Below are positions 1-7,694 of a DNA stretch of 64,000 bases, one piece after another (the stretch's first letter is position 1; every line of letters starts with the position of its first letter). Origin of the DNA: Protaetiibacter sp. (GTDB taxonomy: Bacteria > Actinomycetota > Actinomycetes > Actinomycetales > Microbacteriaceae). The notes under the pieces are model-generated. The model was not told the origin of the DNA, did not search any database, and was given only the letters and a program-made list of their open reading frames with translations. Position numbers and translations under genes: made by a program. The stretch spans positions 1-64,000 of the forward strand of contig JASLGG010000043.1 in NCBI GenBank assembly GCA_030150265.1, in the 5' to 3' direction.

Positions 1-7
1 GGAACAC

Positions 8-1081
8 ATGGCAGAGCAGCAGGGTTTCAACGTCGCCGTCGTCGGCGCCACGGGTCAGGTCGGCGCGGTCATGCGCAGGCTCCTGGTCGAGCGGGAGTTC
101 CCGATCGCCTCGATCCGCTTCTTCTCGAGCGCGCGCTCGGCGGGGACCGTCATCGAGTTCCGTGGTGAGCAGATCACCGTCGAGGACGTCGCGGCCGCCG
201 ACAAGAGCGGCATCGACATCGCCCTGTTCTCGGCGGGCGGCGCGGCCTCCCGCGAGTACGCCCCGCAGTTCGCGGCGGCGGGCGCCATCGTCATCGACAA
301 CTCGAGCGCGTGGCGCCTCGCGCCCGAGGTACCGCTCGTCGTCAGCGAGGTCAACCCGCACGCCGTCGACGAGATCGTGGCCGCGGGCAGCGGCATCATC
401 GCGAACCCCAACTGCACCACCATGGCGGCGATGCCGGCGCTGAAGGCGCTCGACGCCGCAGCCGGCCTCGAACGCCTCATCGTGACCACTTTCCAGGCCG
501 TCTCCGGCTCCGGTCTCGCAGGAGCCCGCGAACTCGCCGGCCAGGTGACCGCCGCCGTCGAGGCGGGCGGCATCGAGGGCCTCGTGCACGACGGCACGGC
601 GGTCGAGTTCCCCGCTCCCGAGGTCTACACCAAGACCATCGCGTTCGACGTGCTGCCGCTGGCCGGCTCCATCGTCGACGACGGCGAGGGCGAGACCGAC
701 GAGGAGAAGAAGCTCCGCAACGAGAGCCGCAAGATCCTCGAGCTGCCGGAGCTGCTCGTCTCGGGCACCTGCGTGCGCGTGCCGGTCTTCACGGGCCACT
801 CGCTCTCGATCAACGCGACCTTCCGCGACGCCCTCACCCCCGAGCGTGCGCGCGAGATCCTCGCCGACGCCCCCGGCGTGCAGCTCGCCGAGGTCCCGAA
901 CCCCCTCGAGGCGGCGGGCGCCGACCCGAGCTTCGTCGGCCGCATCCGTCGTGACCAGTCGGTGCCCGACGGCAAGGGGCTCGCGCTGTTCATCTCCAAC
1001 GACAACCTGCGCAAGGGCGCCGCGCTCAACGCGGTGCAGCTCGCCGAGCTCGCCGCCCGGCGTGCTCCGGCGCTGCGGTAG
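8..1081 (+). CDS. asd: Aspartate-semialdehyde dehydrogenase
   Basis: Reduces aspartyl-4-phosphate to aspartate semialdehyde with NADPH, the branch point to lysine/diaminopimelate, threonine and methionine, in the cytoplasm. The N-terminal nucleotide-binding motif GATGQVG lies at residues 13-19. The catalytic Cys is in NPNCTT (C136) and the catalytic His in FTGHSLSIN (H264). The 357-aa length is normal for the family. The ATG follows GGAAC at the very edge of the window, so an upstream partner (aspartokinase is the usual one in actinobacteria) may lie outside. The next gene has its own promoter. Confidence 0.96.
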   Translation: MAEQQGFNVAVVGATGQVGAVMRRLLVEREFPIASIRFFSSARSAGTVIEFRGEQITVEDVAAADKSGIDIALFSAGGAASREYAPQFAAAGAIVIDNSSAWRLAPEVPLVVSEVNPHAVDEIVAAGSGIIANPNCTTMAAMPALKALDAAAGLERLIVTTFQAVSGSGLAGARELAGQVTAAVEAGGIEGLVHDGTAVEFPAPEVYTKTIAFDVLPLAGSIVDDGEGETDEEKKLRNESRKILELPELLVSGTCVRVPVFTGHSLSINATFRDALTPERAREILADAPGVQLAEVPNPLEAAGADPSFVGRIRRDQSVPDGKGLALFISNDNLRKGAALNAVQLAELAARRAPALR

Positions 1082-1154
1082 TCCGCCACGCGGATGCCGA
1101 CACCGTCCGGCACCCCGTAGGACCTCCGGCCCAAGGCCGTCCGTCGTTCGCGAA

Positions 1155-1167
1155 TAGGATGTAGCTC
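1155..1167 (+). promoter_or_regulatory. Leaderless promoter of mqo
   Basis: TAGGAT (1155-1160) matches the actinobacterial -10 TAnnnT and ends 7 nt before the GTG start of mqo. Transcription would therefore begin at or next to the start codon, and no Shine-Dalgarno sequence is present. Confidence 0.55.
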
Positions 1168-2637
1168 GTGTCCGAACCCGTCGACGTCGTCCTCATCGGC
1201 GGCGGGGTGATGAGCGCGACGCTCGGCTCGCTGCTGCAGCAGCTCGAGCCGGAGTGGTCGATCACCATCCTCGAAGCCCTGCCCCGCATCGCCCAGGAGT
1301 CCTCCAACCCGTGGAACAACGCGGGGACGGGGCACTCCGCGCTCTGCGAGCTCAACTACACGCCCGAGAAGAACGGCGCGATCGACATCGCCCAGGCGGT
1401 GAAGGTCAACGAGCAGTTCCAGGTGTCGCGGCAGTACTGGTCGCACCTCGTCTCCGAGGGCCTGCTGCCCGAGCCGTCGCGGTTCATCAACCCGGTGCCG
1501 CACCTGAGCTTCGTGTGGGGCGAGGACAACGTCGAGTACCTGCGCCGCCGCTACGAGGCGCTCAAGGACCACCCGCTCTTCCCGGGCCTCGAGTTCAGCG
1601 AGGACGCCCGCGTCATCCGTTCCTGGGCCCCGCTGCTCATCCCGGGCCGCGCGAAGAGCCAGCCGATCGCCGCGACGCGCATCGTGGGCGGCTCCGACGT
1701 CGACTTCGGCGCCCTCACCGAGAACCTGGTGGACGGCCTCGTCGCCCACGGCGCGACCCTGCGCACCGAGCGCCGGGTCACCGGGCTCAAGCGCCTCGCG
1801 GACGGCACCTGGCGCGTCCGCGGCCGCCATGTGATCGGCAACACCCCCTTCGAGCTCACGGCGCGCTTCGTGTTCGTCGGTGCCGGCGGTGCGGCCCTCG
1901 GGCTGCTGCAGCGCTCCGGCATCCGCGAGATCCGCGGCTACGGCGGCTTCCCGATCAGCGGGCAGTTCCTGCGCACCGACAAGCCCGAGATCGTGGCCCG
2001 TCACCAGGGCAAGGTGTACGGCAAGGCCGCCGTGGGGTCGCCGCCGATGTCGGTGCCGCACCTCGACACGCGCTTCGTCGACGGCCAGGCGAGCCTGCTG
2101 TTCGGGCCCTACGCCGGATGGACGCCCAAGTTCCTGAAGACCGGCTCCTGGTTCGACCTGTTCGGCTCGATCCGCTGGCACAACCTCGGCACGATGATCG
2201 GCGCGGGCCTCAAGAACCTCGACCTCGTGTGGTACCTCGTGACCGAGGTGCTCGCCTCGCGGCGCAAGCAGCACTCGGTGCTGCAGCAGTTCGCACCGAA
2301 GGCCGAGCAGGGCGACTGGTACCGGATCACGGCGGGGCAGCGCGTGCAGATCATGAAGCGCGGCGCCGACGGCAAGGCCGTCATCCAGTTCGGCACCGAG
2401 GTCGTCTCGGGAGGCGACGGCACGATCGCGGGTCTGCTGGGCGCCTCCCCGGGCGCCTCGACGGCGGTTCCGATCATGCTCGACGTGCTCGCGACGTGCT
2501 TCCCCGACCGGATGCAGGCCTGGGCACCCGAGCTGAAGCGGATGATCCCCTCCTACGGCACGAAGCTCGCCGACGCCCCGAAGGCGGCGGCGAAGGAGCT
2601 GAAGGACACCGCGAAGACGCTGGGCCTCGCGGTCTGA
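1168..2637 (+). CDS. mqo: Malate:quinone oxidoreductase
   Basis: Membrane-associated FAD enzyme that oxidises malate to oxaloacetate and passes the electrons to the quinone pool, feeding the TCA cycle and respiration. The N-terminus carries the dinucleotide-binding fold (VVLIGGGVMSATLGS, about residues 5-19). The family features SSNPWNNAGTGHSALCELNY and the C-terminal FGTEVVSGGDGTIAGLLGASPGAS block are clear. At 489 aa it is full length. The GTG start follows a -10-like TAGGAT by 7 nt, so the mRNA is probably leaderless. A long palindrome follows the stop codon. Confidence 0.96.
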   Translation: MSEPVDVVLIGGGVMSATLGSLLQQLEPEWSITILEALPRIAQESSNPWNNAGTGHSALCELNYTPEKNGAIDIAQAVKVNEQFQVSRQYWSHLVSEGLLPEPSRFINPVPHLSFVWGEDNVEYLRRRYEALKDHPLFPGLEFSEDARVIRSWAPLLIPGRAKSQPIAATRIVGGSDVDFGALTENLVDGLVAHGATLRTERRVTGLKRLADGTWRVRGRHVIGNTPFELTARFVFVGAGGAALGLLQRSGIREIRGYGGFPISGQFLRTDKPEIVARHQGKVYGKAAVGSPPMSVPHLDTRFVDGQASLLFGPYAGWTPKFLKTGSWFDLFGSIRWHNLGTMIGAGLKNLDLVWYLVTEVLASRRKQHSVLQQFAPKAEQGDWYRITAGQRVQIMKRGADGKAVIQFGTEVVSGGDGTIAGLLGASPGASTAVPIMLDVLATCFPDRMQAWAPELKRMIPSYGTKLADAPKAAAKELKDTAKTLGLAV

Positions 2638-2647
2638 CCGTCCGCCG

Positions 2648-2721
2648 CCCCGAGCGCTACCCGATCTGGCGAGCGCTACCGGTGGGGGAGCAGCGCTCGC
2701 CAGATCGGGTAGCGCTCGGGG
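2648..2721. repeat. 30-bp perfect inverted repeat
   Basis: Bases 2648-2677 are the exact reverse complement of 2692-2721, around a 14-nt loop. The left arm contains GAGCGCTACC twice (2652-2661, 2671-2680), so the palindrome is built from a repeated word. It follows the mqo stop by 10 nt and lies just upstream of the ABC-F leader. It could act as a terminator hairpin (no clear T-run follows) or be a REP-like element. Confidence 0.85.
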
Positions 2722-2732
2722 GGAGGGACGTG

Positions 2733-2844
2733 TAGCCTCGTCCCTCGTGGAGCTGTAGATCCGACCATCCCCGCGCCCGCGGCTGACGCCCGGCGGGGTT
2801 CGCCTCCCCTCGCATCCGAGGGTCGAGCGGATCGGATCACCCTT
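2733..2844 (+). promoter_or_regulatory. Probable attenuator leader of the ABC-F gene
   Basis: A -10-like TAGCCT (2733-2738) is followed 8 nt later by a mini-ORF GTG-GAG-CTG-TAG (2747-2758, Met-Glu-Leu). Roughly 86 nt of GC-rich leader follow before the TTG start. Visible hairpins are CCCCGC/GCGGGG around 2770-2797 and CCCTCG-CATC-CGAGGG just before 2823. The stretch GGCGGGGTTCGCCTCCCC could pair alternatively. A short TTTT precedes the start. Ribosome-mediated attenuation is known for resistance-type ABC-F genes; that this leader works that way is inference. Confidence 0.45.
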
Positions 2845-4473
2845 TTGCGATACCCCTTCACCCCTTCTTCCGTGCTGCGCGCCGACGGCGTCGGCGTCTC
2901 CTACGGTGAGCGCCGCGTGCTCGCCGATCTCACGCTCACCGTCTCGCCGGGGCACCGCTCAGGGCTCCTCGGCGAGAACGGCGCCGGCAAGTCCACGCTG
3001 CTCGCCGTGCTCGCGGGCGAACTGGAGCCGGATGCCGGGCGCGTCGAGCGCCCGGTCGCCACCTCGCTCCTGCGCCAGGAGGTGCGCGCCGACCCGGATG
3101 CCCCGCTCGCCGCGATCCTGGAGGCCGAGCTCGCACCGTTGCGCCGCCTCGAGCGTGAGCTGGAGCTCGCCGGGGAGGCCCTCGCGGGCGCCGACCCGGA
3201 TGCCGCCGACCGCTACGCGCGGCTCCTCGCGGAGGCCGAGGCGACCGAGCTGTGGACCCTCGACGCCCGCCGCGACGAGGTGCTCGAGGGCCTCGGCGTC
3301 GGCGGCCTGCCGCTCGATCGACGGGTCGGCGAGGTCTCGGGCGGACAGCGCAGCCGTGTCGCGCTCGCGGCCCTGCTGCTCGCGCGCCCCGACGCGCTGC
3401 TGCTCGACGAACCCACCAATCACCTCGACGATGCCGCGGTCGGGTTCCTCGCGACGCGACTGCGCGCCTGGCGGGGCCCGGTGCTGTTCGCGAGCCATGA
3501 TCGCGCGTTCCTCGACGAGGTGGCCACCGACCTCGTCGACATCGACCCCACGGCATCCGACGGCGTCACCCGCTACGGCGGCGGATACAGCGACTACCTC
3601 GCAGCGAAGGCCGCCGAGCGCGCCCGCTGGGAGGCGCGTTTCGCGGAGGAGGAGCAGGAGCAGGCGCAGCTCGAGCACGCGGTCGCGGTCACGGCGCGCG
3701 AGCTGGCGCCCGGTCGCCCGCGCCGCGACAACGAGAAGATGGGCTACGACTTCAAGGCCGACCACCACCAGCAGCAGGTGGCGCGCCGCATCCGGAACGC
3801 CGCCGGACGGCTCGACGAGCTGCGCGCCTCGCGCGTGGACGAGCCGCCTCCGCTGCTGAGCTTCGGCGGCATCCCGTCGGGCTCGCACCTGCTCGAGGGG
3901 GAGGAGCCGCTGCTGACGGTCGACGGCGCGCGCGTCGACGGACGACTCGCGCTCGAGGGGCTCGTGCTGGCGCCGGATGCGCGGCTGCTCGTGACGGGCC
4001 CCAACGGCGCCGGCAAGTCGACGCTGCTCGGTCTGCTCGCGGGCCGTATCGCCCCGGATGCCGGGCGGGTGCGGCGCCGGAAGGGCCTGCGCATCGCGGT
4101 GCTCGACCAGGACGTGCGCTGGGCCGACGCCTCACGCACGCCCCGCGAGCTCTACGAGCGCACCGTGGGGGAGCGGCGGGCGGCGGAGCTGCCGCTCTCG
4201 GGTCTCGGGCTGCTCGCCGAGCGGGAGCTCGACAGACCCGTCGGCAGGCTGTCGATCGGCCAGCAGCGGCGCACGGCGCTCGCGCTCATCGTGGCGCGCC
4301 CGCCGCACGTGTTCCTGCTCGACGAGCCCACCAACCACCTGTCGCTGGCCCTCGCGACCGAGCTCGAGGAGGCGCTCGGAGGCTATCCCGGCGCGGTCGT
4401 CGTGGCGAGCCACGACCGCTGGCTGCGGAGGAGGTGGGACGGTCCCGAGCTCCGGCTCGCCCCGGCGGCCTGA
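2845..4473 (+). CDS. ABC-F family ATPase, antibiotic-resistance type
   Basis: Soluble protein with two ABC ATPase domains and no membrane segment. ABC-F proteins act on the ribosome, and the resistance subgroup dislodges antibiotics from the exit tunnel or peptidyl-transferase centre. Two Walker A motifs (GENGAGKST near residue 47, GPNGAGKST near 387), two signature motifs (SGGQRSR, SIGQQRR) and two LLDEPTNHL Walker B motifs are visible. A charged linker of about 80 residues (EEEQEQAQLEHAV...) joins the domains. The C-terminus (LRRRWDGPELRL) resembles Streptomyces TlrC/OleB/LmrC-like self-resistance proteins. TTG at 2845 is used here; GTG at 2872 is an alternative. Substrate drug class cannot be read from sequence. 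Confidence 0.85.
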   Translation: MRYPFTPSSVLRADGVGVSYGERRVLADLTLTVSPGHRSGLLGENGAGKSTLLAVLAGELEPDAGRVERPVATSLLRQEVRADPDAPLAAILEAELAPLRRLERELELAGEALAGADPDAADRYARLLAEAEATELWTLDARRDEVLEGLGVGGLPLDRRVGEVSGGQRSRVALAALLLARPDALLLDEPTNHLDDAAVGFLATRLRAWRGPVLFASHDRAFLDEVATDLVDIDPTASDGVTRYGGGYSDYLAAKAAERARWEARFAEEEQEQAQLEHAVAVTARELAPGRPRRDNEKMGYDFKADHHQQQVARRIRNAAGRLDELRASRVDEPPPLLSFGGIPSGSHLLEGEEPLLTVDGARVDGRLALEGLVLAPDARLLVTGPNGAGKSTLLGLLAGRIAPDAGRVRRRKGLRIAVLDQDVRWADASRTPRELYERTVGERRAAELPLSGLGLLAERELDRPVGRLSIGQQRRTALALIVARPPHVFLLDEPTNHLSLALATELEEALGGYPGAVVVASHDRWLRRRWDGPELRLAPAA

Positions 4474-4483
4474 GGGCGCGGGC

Positions 4484-4512
4484 TTGACTCCGACTCGAAC
4501 GCATGTTCGAAT
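4484..4512 (+). promoter_or_regulatory. SOS (LexA) box inside a promoter
   Basis: TCGAACGCATGTTCGA (4495-4510) is a perfect dyad matching the actinobacterial LexA consensus TCGAAC-N4-GTTCGA. It lies between a -35-like TTGACT (4484-4489) and a -10-like TCGAAT (4507-4512) spaced 17 nt apart, 6 nt before the ATG of the radical SAM gene. LexA binding here would block transcription until DNA damage. Confidence 0.85.
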
Positions 4513-4518
4513 GTCGGG

Positions 4519-6078
4519 ATGCGGTGGAGCGGGCAGGAGCTGGGCGTCGAGAGCGGCGACGCCCTGCCCGGCCTCGCCCGCCTCAGCAACCTCGTGCGCT
4601 CGGTGCAGACGCCCGAGTTCGCGGGCCTCACCTTCCACGAGGTGCTCGCGAAGTCGGCGCTCAACCACGTGCCGGGATCCTCGACGGCGCTGCCCTTCGG
4701 GTGGACCATCAACCCGTACCGCGGCTGCAGCCACCAGTGCGTCTTCTGCTTGGCGCCGGAGACGCTCATCCTCATGGCGGACGGACGGGAGAAGCCGCTT
4801 CGCGAGGTACGGATCGGGGATGAGATCTACGGCACCGAATCACGAGGCCGTTACCGGCGCTACGTGCGGACGCGGGTTGAGGCGAAGTGGGAGACGCGGG
4901 AACCCGCCTACCGGATCACCCTCGCCGACGGCACCGTCCTGATCGCGAGCGGCGACCATCGCTTCCTGACGGAGCGCGGATGGAAGTACGTTCGACCGGC
5001 CACACCCTCCGAACAGCGGCCCTACCTCACGACGAACAATCGGATGATGGGTTTCGGCATGGCCGGGAGGAGCGTACCGATCGCCTCGACCGGCCTCGAC
5101 GGCGATTCGGTGAAGACCTACGGCGACCTTCGGGTGGTGGCCATCGACGATCTGGGCGTCGAGCTCGACCTCATCGACATCACCACCGGTACGGGTGACT
5201 TCGTCGCGAACGGCGTCATCAGCCACAACTGCTTCGCCCGCAACACGCACACCTACCTCGACCTCGATGCGGGGCGCGACTTCGACGCCCAGATCGTCGT
5301 CAAGGTCAACGTCGCCGAGGTGCTCCGCAAGGAGCTCGCCCGGCCGAGCTGGCAGCGGGCGCCCGTGGCACTCGGCACCAACACCGACCCCTACCAGCGG
5401 GCCGAGGGACGCTACCGGCTCATGCCGGGCATCATCGCGGCGCTCGCGGCATTCGGCACCCCCTTCAGCATCCTCACCAAGGGCACGCTGCTGCGGCGTG
5501 ACATCCCGCTGCTGCAGGCGGCGGCGGAACGGGTGCCGGTGGAGACCGCCATGACGATCGCGATCTTCGACGACGAGCTGCAGCGCTCCATCGAGCCGGG
5601 CGCGCCGAGCACCGCGGCCCGGCTCGCGACCGTGCGGGCCGTGCGAGACGCCGGGCTGCCGTGCTCGGTGTTCCTCATGCCCGTGCTGCCGTACCTCACC
5701 GACGGCCGCGAGCACCTCGAGCGCGCCCTCGAGCGCATCGCGGAGAGCGGCGCCACGGGCGTCGCCTACAGCGCGCTGCACCTGCGCCCCGGCGCCCGCG
5801 AGTGGTTCGCGGCGTGGCTCGCACGCGAGCATCCGGAGCTCGTCGGCCGCTACCGCGCGCTGTACGGATCGGGCGCCTACGCGCCGAAGGGGTACCGCCG
5901 GATGCTGGCCGCGCGCATCCGCCCGATGCTCCACCGCTACGGGCTCGACCGCGCACCGCAGGAGCCCGCGACGGGTGCGCTGCGTCCGGGGCCGCGGGAG
6001 GCGGCGCGCGGCGCCGCCGTGCTCGTCGCCGAGCTCGATCCGATCGCCGCCGCCGCGCTGCAGCCGACCCTCTTTTGA
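4519..6078 (+). CDS. Intein-containing Rv2578c-family radical SAM protein
   Basis: Radical SAM enzyme of the Rv2578c family; its substrate is not known. The precursor has 519 residues. NPYRGCSHQCVF (to residue 76) and CFARNTHTYLD (from residue 238) together form the CxxxCxxC [4Fe-4S] motif, but a 161-residue intein separates them. Splicing would give a 358-aa enzyme whose third cluster cysteine is the +1 residue of the C-extein. Downstream blocks (VALGTNTDPYQRAEGRYRLMPG, FSILTKGT) fit the family. The promoter carries a LexA box, in line with the DNA-damage regulon membership recalled for the M. tuberculosis homologue, so a role in DNA damage responses is plausible. Confidence 0.92.
   Translation: MRWSGQELGVESGDALPGLARLSNLVRSVQTPEFAGLTFHEVLAKSALNHVPGSSTALPFGWTINPYRGCSHQCVFCLAPETLILMADGREKPLREVRIGDEIYGTESRGRYRRYVRTRVEAKWETREPAYRITLADGTVLIASGDHRFLTERGWKYVRPATPSEQRPYLTTNNRMMGFGMAGRSVPIASTGLDGDSVKTYGDLRVVAIDDLGVELDLIDITTGTGDFVANGVISHNCFARNTHTYLDLDAGRDFDAQIVVKVNVAEVLRKELARPSWQRAPVALGTNTDPYQRAEGRYRLMPGIIAALAAFGTPFSILTKGTLLRRDIPLLQAAAERVPVETAMTIAIFDDELQRSIEPGAPSTAARLATVRAVRDAGLPCSVFLMPVLPYLTDGREHLERALERIAESGATGVAYSALHLRPGAREWFAAWLAREHPELVGRYRALYGSGAYAPKGYRRMLAARIRPMLHRYGLDRAPQEPATGALRPGPREAARGAAVLVAELDPIAAAALQPTLF
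4747..5229 (+). other. Mini-intein (161 aa) in the radical SAM protein
   Basis: The element starts with Cys at residue 77 (CLAPETLILMADG, block A) and ends ...FVANGVISHN before Cys238 (blocks F and G). Block B appears as SGDHRFLTERGWKYV. Only about 50 residues lie between blocks B and F, so there is no room for a LAGLIDADG or HNH homing endonuclease and the intein is probably immobile. Codon use is visibly less GC-biased than the exteins (GAA TCA CGA; AAC AAT CGG), consistent with foreign origin. Insertion is exactly at the third Fe-S ligand, so the unspliced enzyme cannot bind its cluster. Confidence 0.93.
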
Positions 6079-6115
6079 GGGGTTCCGAGGGCTCCGCGGC
6101 GCTAGGCTCGAGTGC

Positions 6116-6802
6116 ATGAATCCGACCCTCAGCGCCGCACCCCTGCGCGGCGCGACCGGGGGTGCCGTCGTGAGGCTCGCGATCCTCGACGATCACGAAG
6201 TCCTTCTCGACACCCTGAGCAGCTGGATCGAGCGCAACGCACCCGACTTCGACGTCGTGCTGGGCGCCGCGAACTGGCTGGAGCTCGTGCAGAGCCCCGC
6301 CTTCCCCACCGATCTCGTCTTCATCGACTTCCAGCTCAAGGAGCCGATCTCGATCGAGGCGCGCGTGCGCACCTGCCGCGCGGCCGGCGCCAAGGTGATC
6401 GTGCTGTCGAGCCTCGACACCCGCGAGGCGCGCGACCGCGCGCTCGCCGCCGGCGCGAGCGAGTTCCTCTCCAAGTCGATGCCGATGGCGACGGTCATGG
6501 AGGCGGCCCGGCGCGTGATGGGAATCGATGCGCAGCTCGACGAGGCCGCATCGGAGCGGCCCACCACGGCACCGCCCCTGCAGCACCTCAAGCCCAAGCT
6601 CAGTCCGGGCGAGGAGGAGGCGTTCAAGCTCTACGTCTCGGGATACAGCACCGTCGCCGTCGCCGAGCGGATGAACGTGCAGTACGAGACCGCGAAGACG
6701 TATCTGCGCCGGGTGCGCGAGAAGTACGCCAAGGTCGGGCGCCCCGCGGGCAAGAAGGCCGAGCTGATCCGCCGTGCGGCGGAGGACGGATACCTGGAGT
6801 AA
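6116..6802 (+). CDS. LuxR-type response regulator
   Basis: DNA-binding regulator of 228 aa. The N-terminal receiver-like domain (about residues 18-140) shows LAILDDHE, the phospho-acceptor region LVFIDFQL and the conserved Lys in FLSKSM. The C-terminal helix-turn-helix domain is LSPGEEEAFKLYVSGYSTVAVAERMNVQYETAKTYL-like and resembles the LuxR/NarL fold. No histidine kinase gene is adjacent, so the partner or signal is unknown. The ATG at 6116 is chosen because TAGGCT ends 7 nt upstream, a leaderless arrangement; a GTG at 6170 is a weaker alternative. The frame stays open upstream of 6116 but overlaps the preceding gene. Confidence 0.85.
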   Translation: MNPTLSAAPLRGATGGAVVRLAILDDHEVLLDTLSSWIERNAPDFDVVLGAANWLELVQSPAFPTDLVFIDFQLKEPISIEARVRTCRAAGAKVIVLSSLDTREARDRALAAGASEFLSKSMPMATVMEAARRVMGIDAQLDEAASERPTTAPPLQHLKPKLSPGEEEAFKLYVSGYSTVAVAERMNVQYETAKTYLRRVREKYAKVGRPAGKKAELIRRAAEDGYLE

Positions 6803-7468
6803 GTGGCGAAGCTGTACTTCCGCTACGGAGCGATGAACTCCGGCAAGAGCACCGCTCTCCTGCAGGCGGCCTACAACTACGAGGAGCGGGGCCACGAGGT
6901 GCTGCTCGCGAAGCCGGCAATCGACTCCAAGGGCGACGACCAGATCGTGTCGCGCCTCGGCGTCGAGCGGGCCGTCGACTTCACGATCGCCCCGCGGGAG
7001 GACTTGCTCGACCGCTTCCGGCGCGAACGCGCGCGGGCCGTGCAGGAGCGCGGTCGTGACATCAGCTGCCTGCTGCTCGACGAGGCGCAGTTCCTCTCCG
7101 AGGGGCAGGTCGACGACCTGCTGCGGATCGCCATCCAGCAGGACATCCCGGTGCTCGCGTACGGCATCCGCACGGACTTCCAGACCGTCGCGTTCCCCGG
7201 ATCGCGGCGGCTGCTCGAGATCGCGCACTCGCTCGAGGAGCTCAAGACGATCTGCCGCTGCGGACGCAAGGCCGTGTTCAACGGCCGGCGCATCGGCGAC
7301 CGGTTCATCTTCGACGGCGACCAGGTGGCCATCGACGGGGTCGAGGTGACCTACGAGTCGCTGTGCGGCGCCTGCTACCTGGAGGAGTCGGGCGGCGTCC
7401 TGAATCGCGGATGGCGGCCCCGCCTCGAGTTCAGCTACGGCACCGAGCCCGACGCCGACTTCACCTGA
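6803..7468 (+). CDS. tdk: Thymidine kinase
   Basis: Phosphorylates thymidine to dTMP in the salvage pathway. The P-loop GAMNSGKST is at residues 9-17, LLLDEAQFL is the Walker B-like segment, and the zinc-binding cysteines appear as CRCGRK and CGAC. Type II thymidine kinase, 221 aa. The GTG start directly abuts the TAA of the response regulator, so the two genes are probably co-transcribed. A strong hairpin follows 14 nt after the stop. The window also encodes thymidylate kinase and thymidine phosphorylase, giving several steps of thymidine metabolism. Confidence 0.95.
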   Translation: MAKLYFRYGAMNSGKSTALLQAAYNYEERGHEVLLAKPAIDSKGDDQIVSRLGVERAVDFTIAPREDLLDRFRRERARAVQERGRDISCLLLDEAQFLSEGQVDDLLRIAIQQDIPVLAYGIRTDFQTVAFPGSRRLLEIAHSLEELKTICRCGRKAVFNGRRIGDRFIFDGDQVAIDGVEVTYESLCGACYLEESGGVLNRGWRPRLEFSYGTEPDADFT

Positions 7469-7479
7469 ACGACGGGGCA

Positions 7480-7539
7480 CGAACGCGAGAAGGCCGCCCG
7501 AAGGCGGCCTTCTCGCGTTGGTCGGGGTAACAGGATTTG
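7480..7539. repeat. 60-bp direct repeat, copy 1, with truncated tRNA-Pro 3' end
   Basis: Identical to 7635-7694 except one base (G7507 versus A in the other copy). It contains the terminator hairpin plus the last 21 nt or so of tRNA-Pro including the CCA complement, and stops in the T-loop. The 95-bp spacer between the copies holds a 10-bp perfect hairpin (7554-7578) and no gene. Such a duplicated tRNA 3' end is typical of an attachment-site scar. Confidence 0.85.
7482..7519 (+). terminator. Terminator hairpin after tdk
   Basis: A perfect 17-bp stem (7482-7498 with 7503-7519) closes a CGAA tetraloop. There is no long T-run, which is common in high-GC actinobacteria. The same sequence recurs at 7637-7674 as the likely terminator of tRNA-Pro. 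Confidence 0.75.
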
Positions 7540-7634
7540 TCCCCACCGCCCCTCCGCGCGCCGTTGTGCGGCGCGCGGAGCCTCCGGCGGCGTGGGCCCA
7601 CCTGCTCGAGCAGCTTCGCGTCCGGATACCTCGG

Positions 7635-7694
7635 CGAACGCGAGAAGGCCGCCCGAAGGCGACCTTCTCGCGTTGGTCGGGGTAACAGGATTTG
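7635..7694. repeat. 60-bp direct repeat, copy 2, overlapping intact tRNA-Pro
   Basis: This is the parental copy: its right part is the 3' end of the intact tRNA-Pro gene and its left part is the tRNA terminator hairpin. The match to 7480-7539 ends within the T-loop. Confidence 0.85.

Noticed and set aside
1090..1105. Further partial copy of the structured repeat tail (TGCCGACACCG) after asd
   Set aside because: Only the last dozen bases match; neither hairpin 1 nor hairpin 2 is present. The same word at 27358-27370 lies inside dacB, so it occurs by chance.
625..2955. Long antisense open frame opposite asd and mqo
   Set aside because: Same cause; asd and mqo carry full catalytic motifs on the other strand and the antisense translation is compositionally biased.
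7554..7578. 10-bp perfect hairpin in the spacer of the tRNA-Pro duplication as a small RNA
   Set aside because: No promoter or T-run; it is more simply residual sequence between the repeats.
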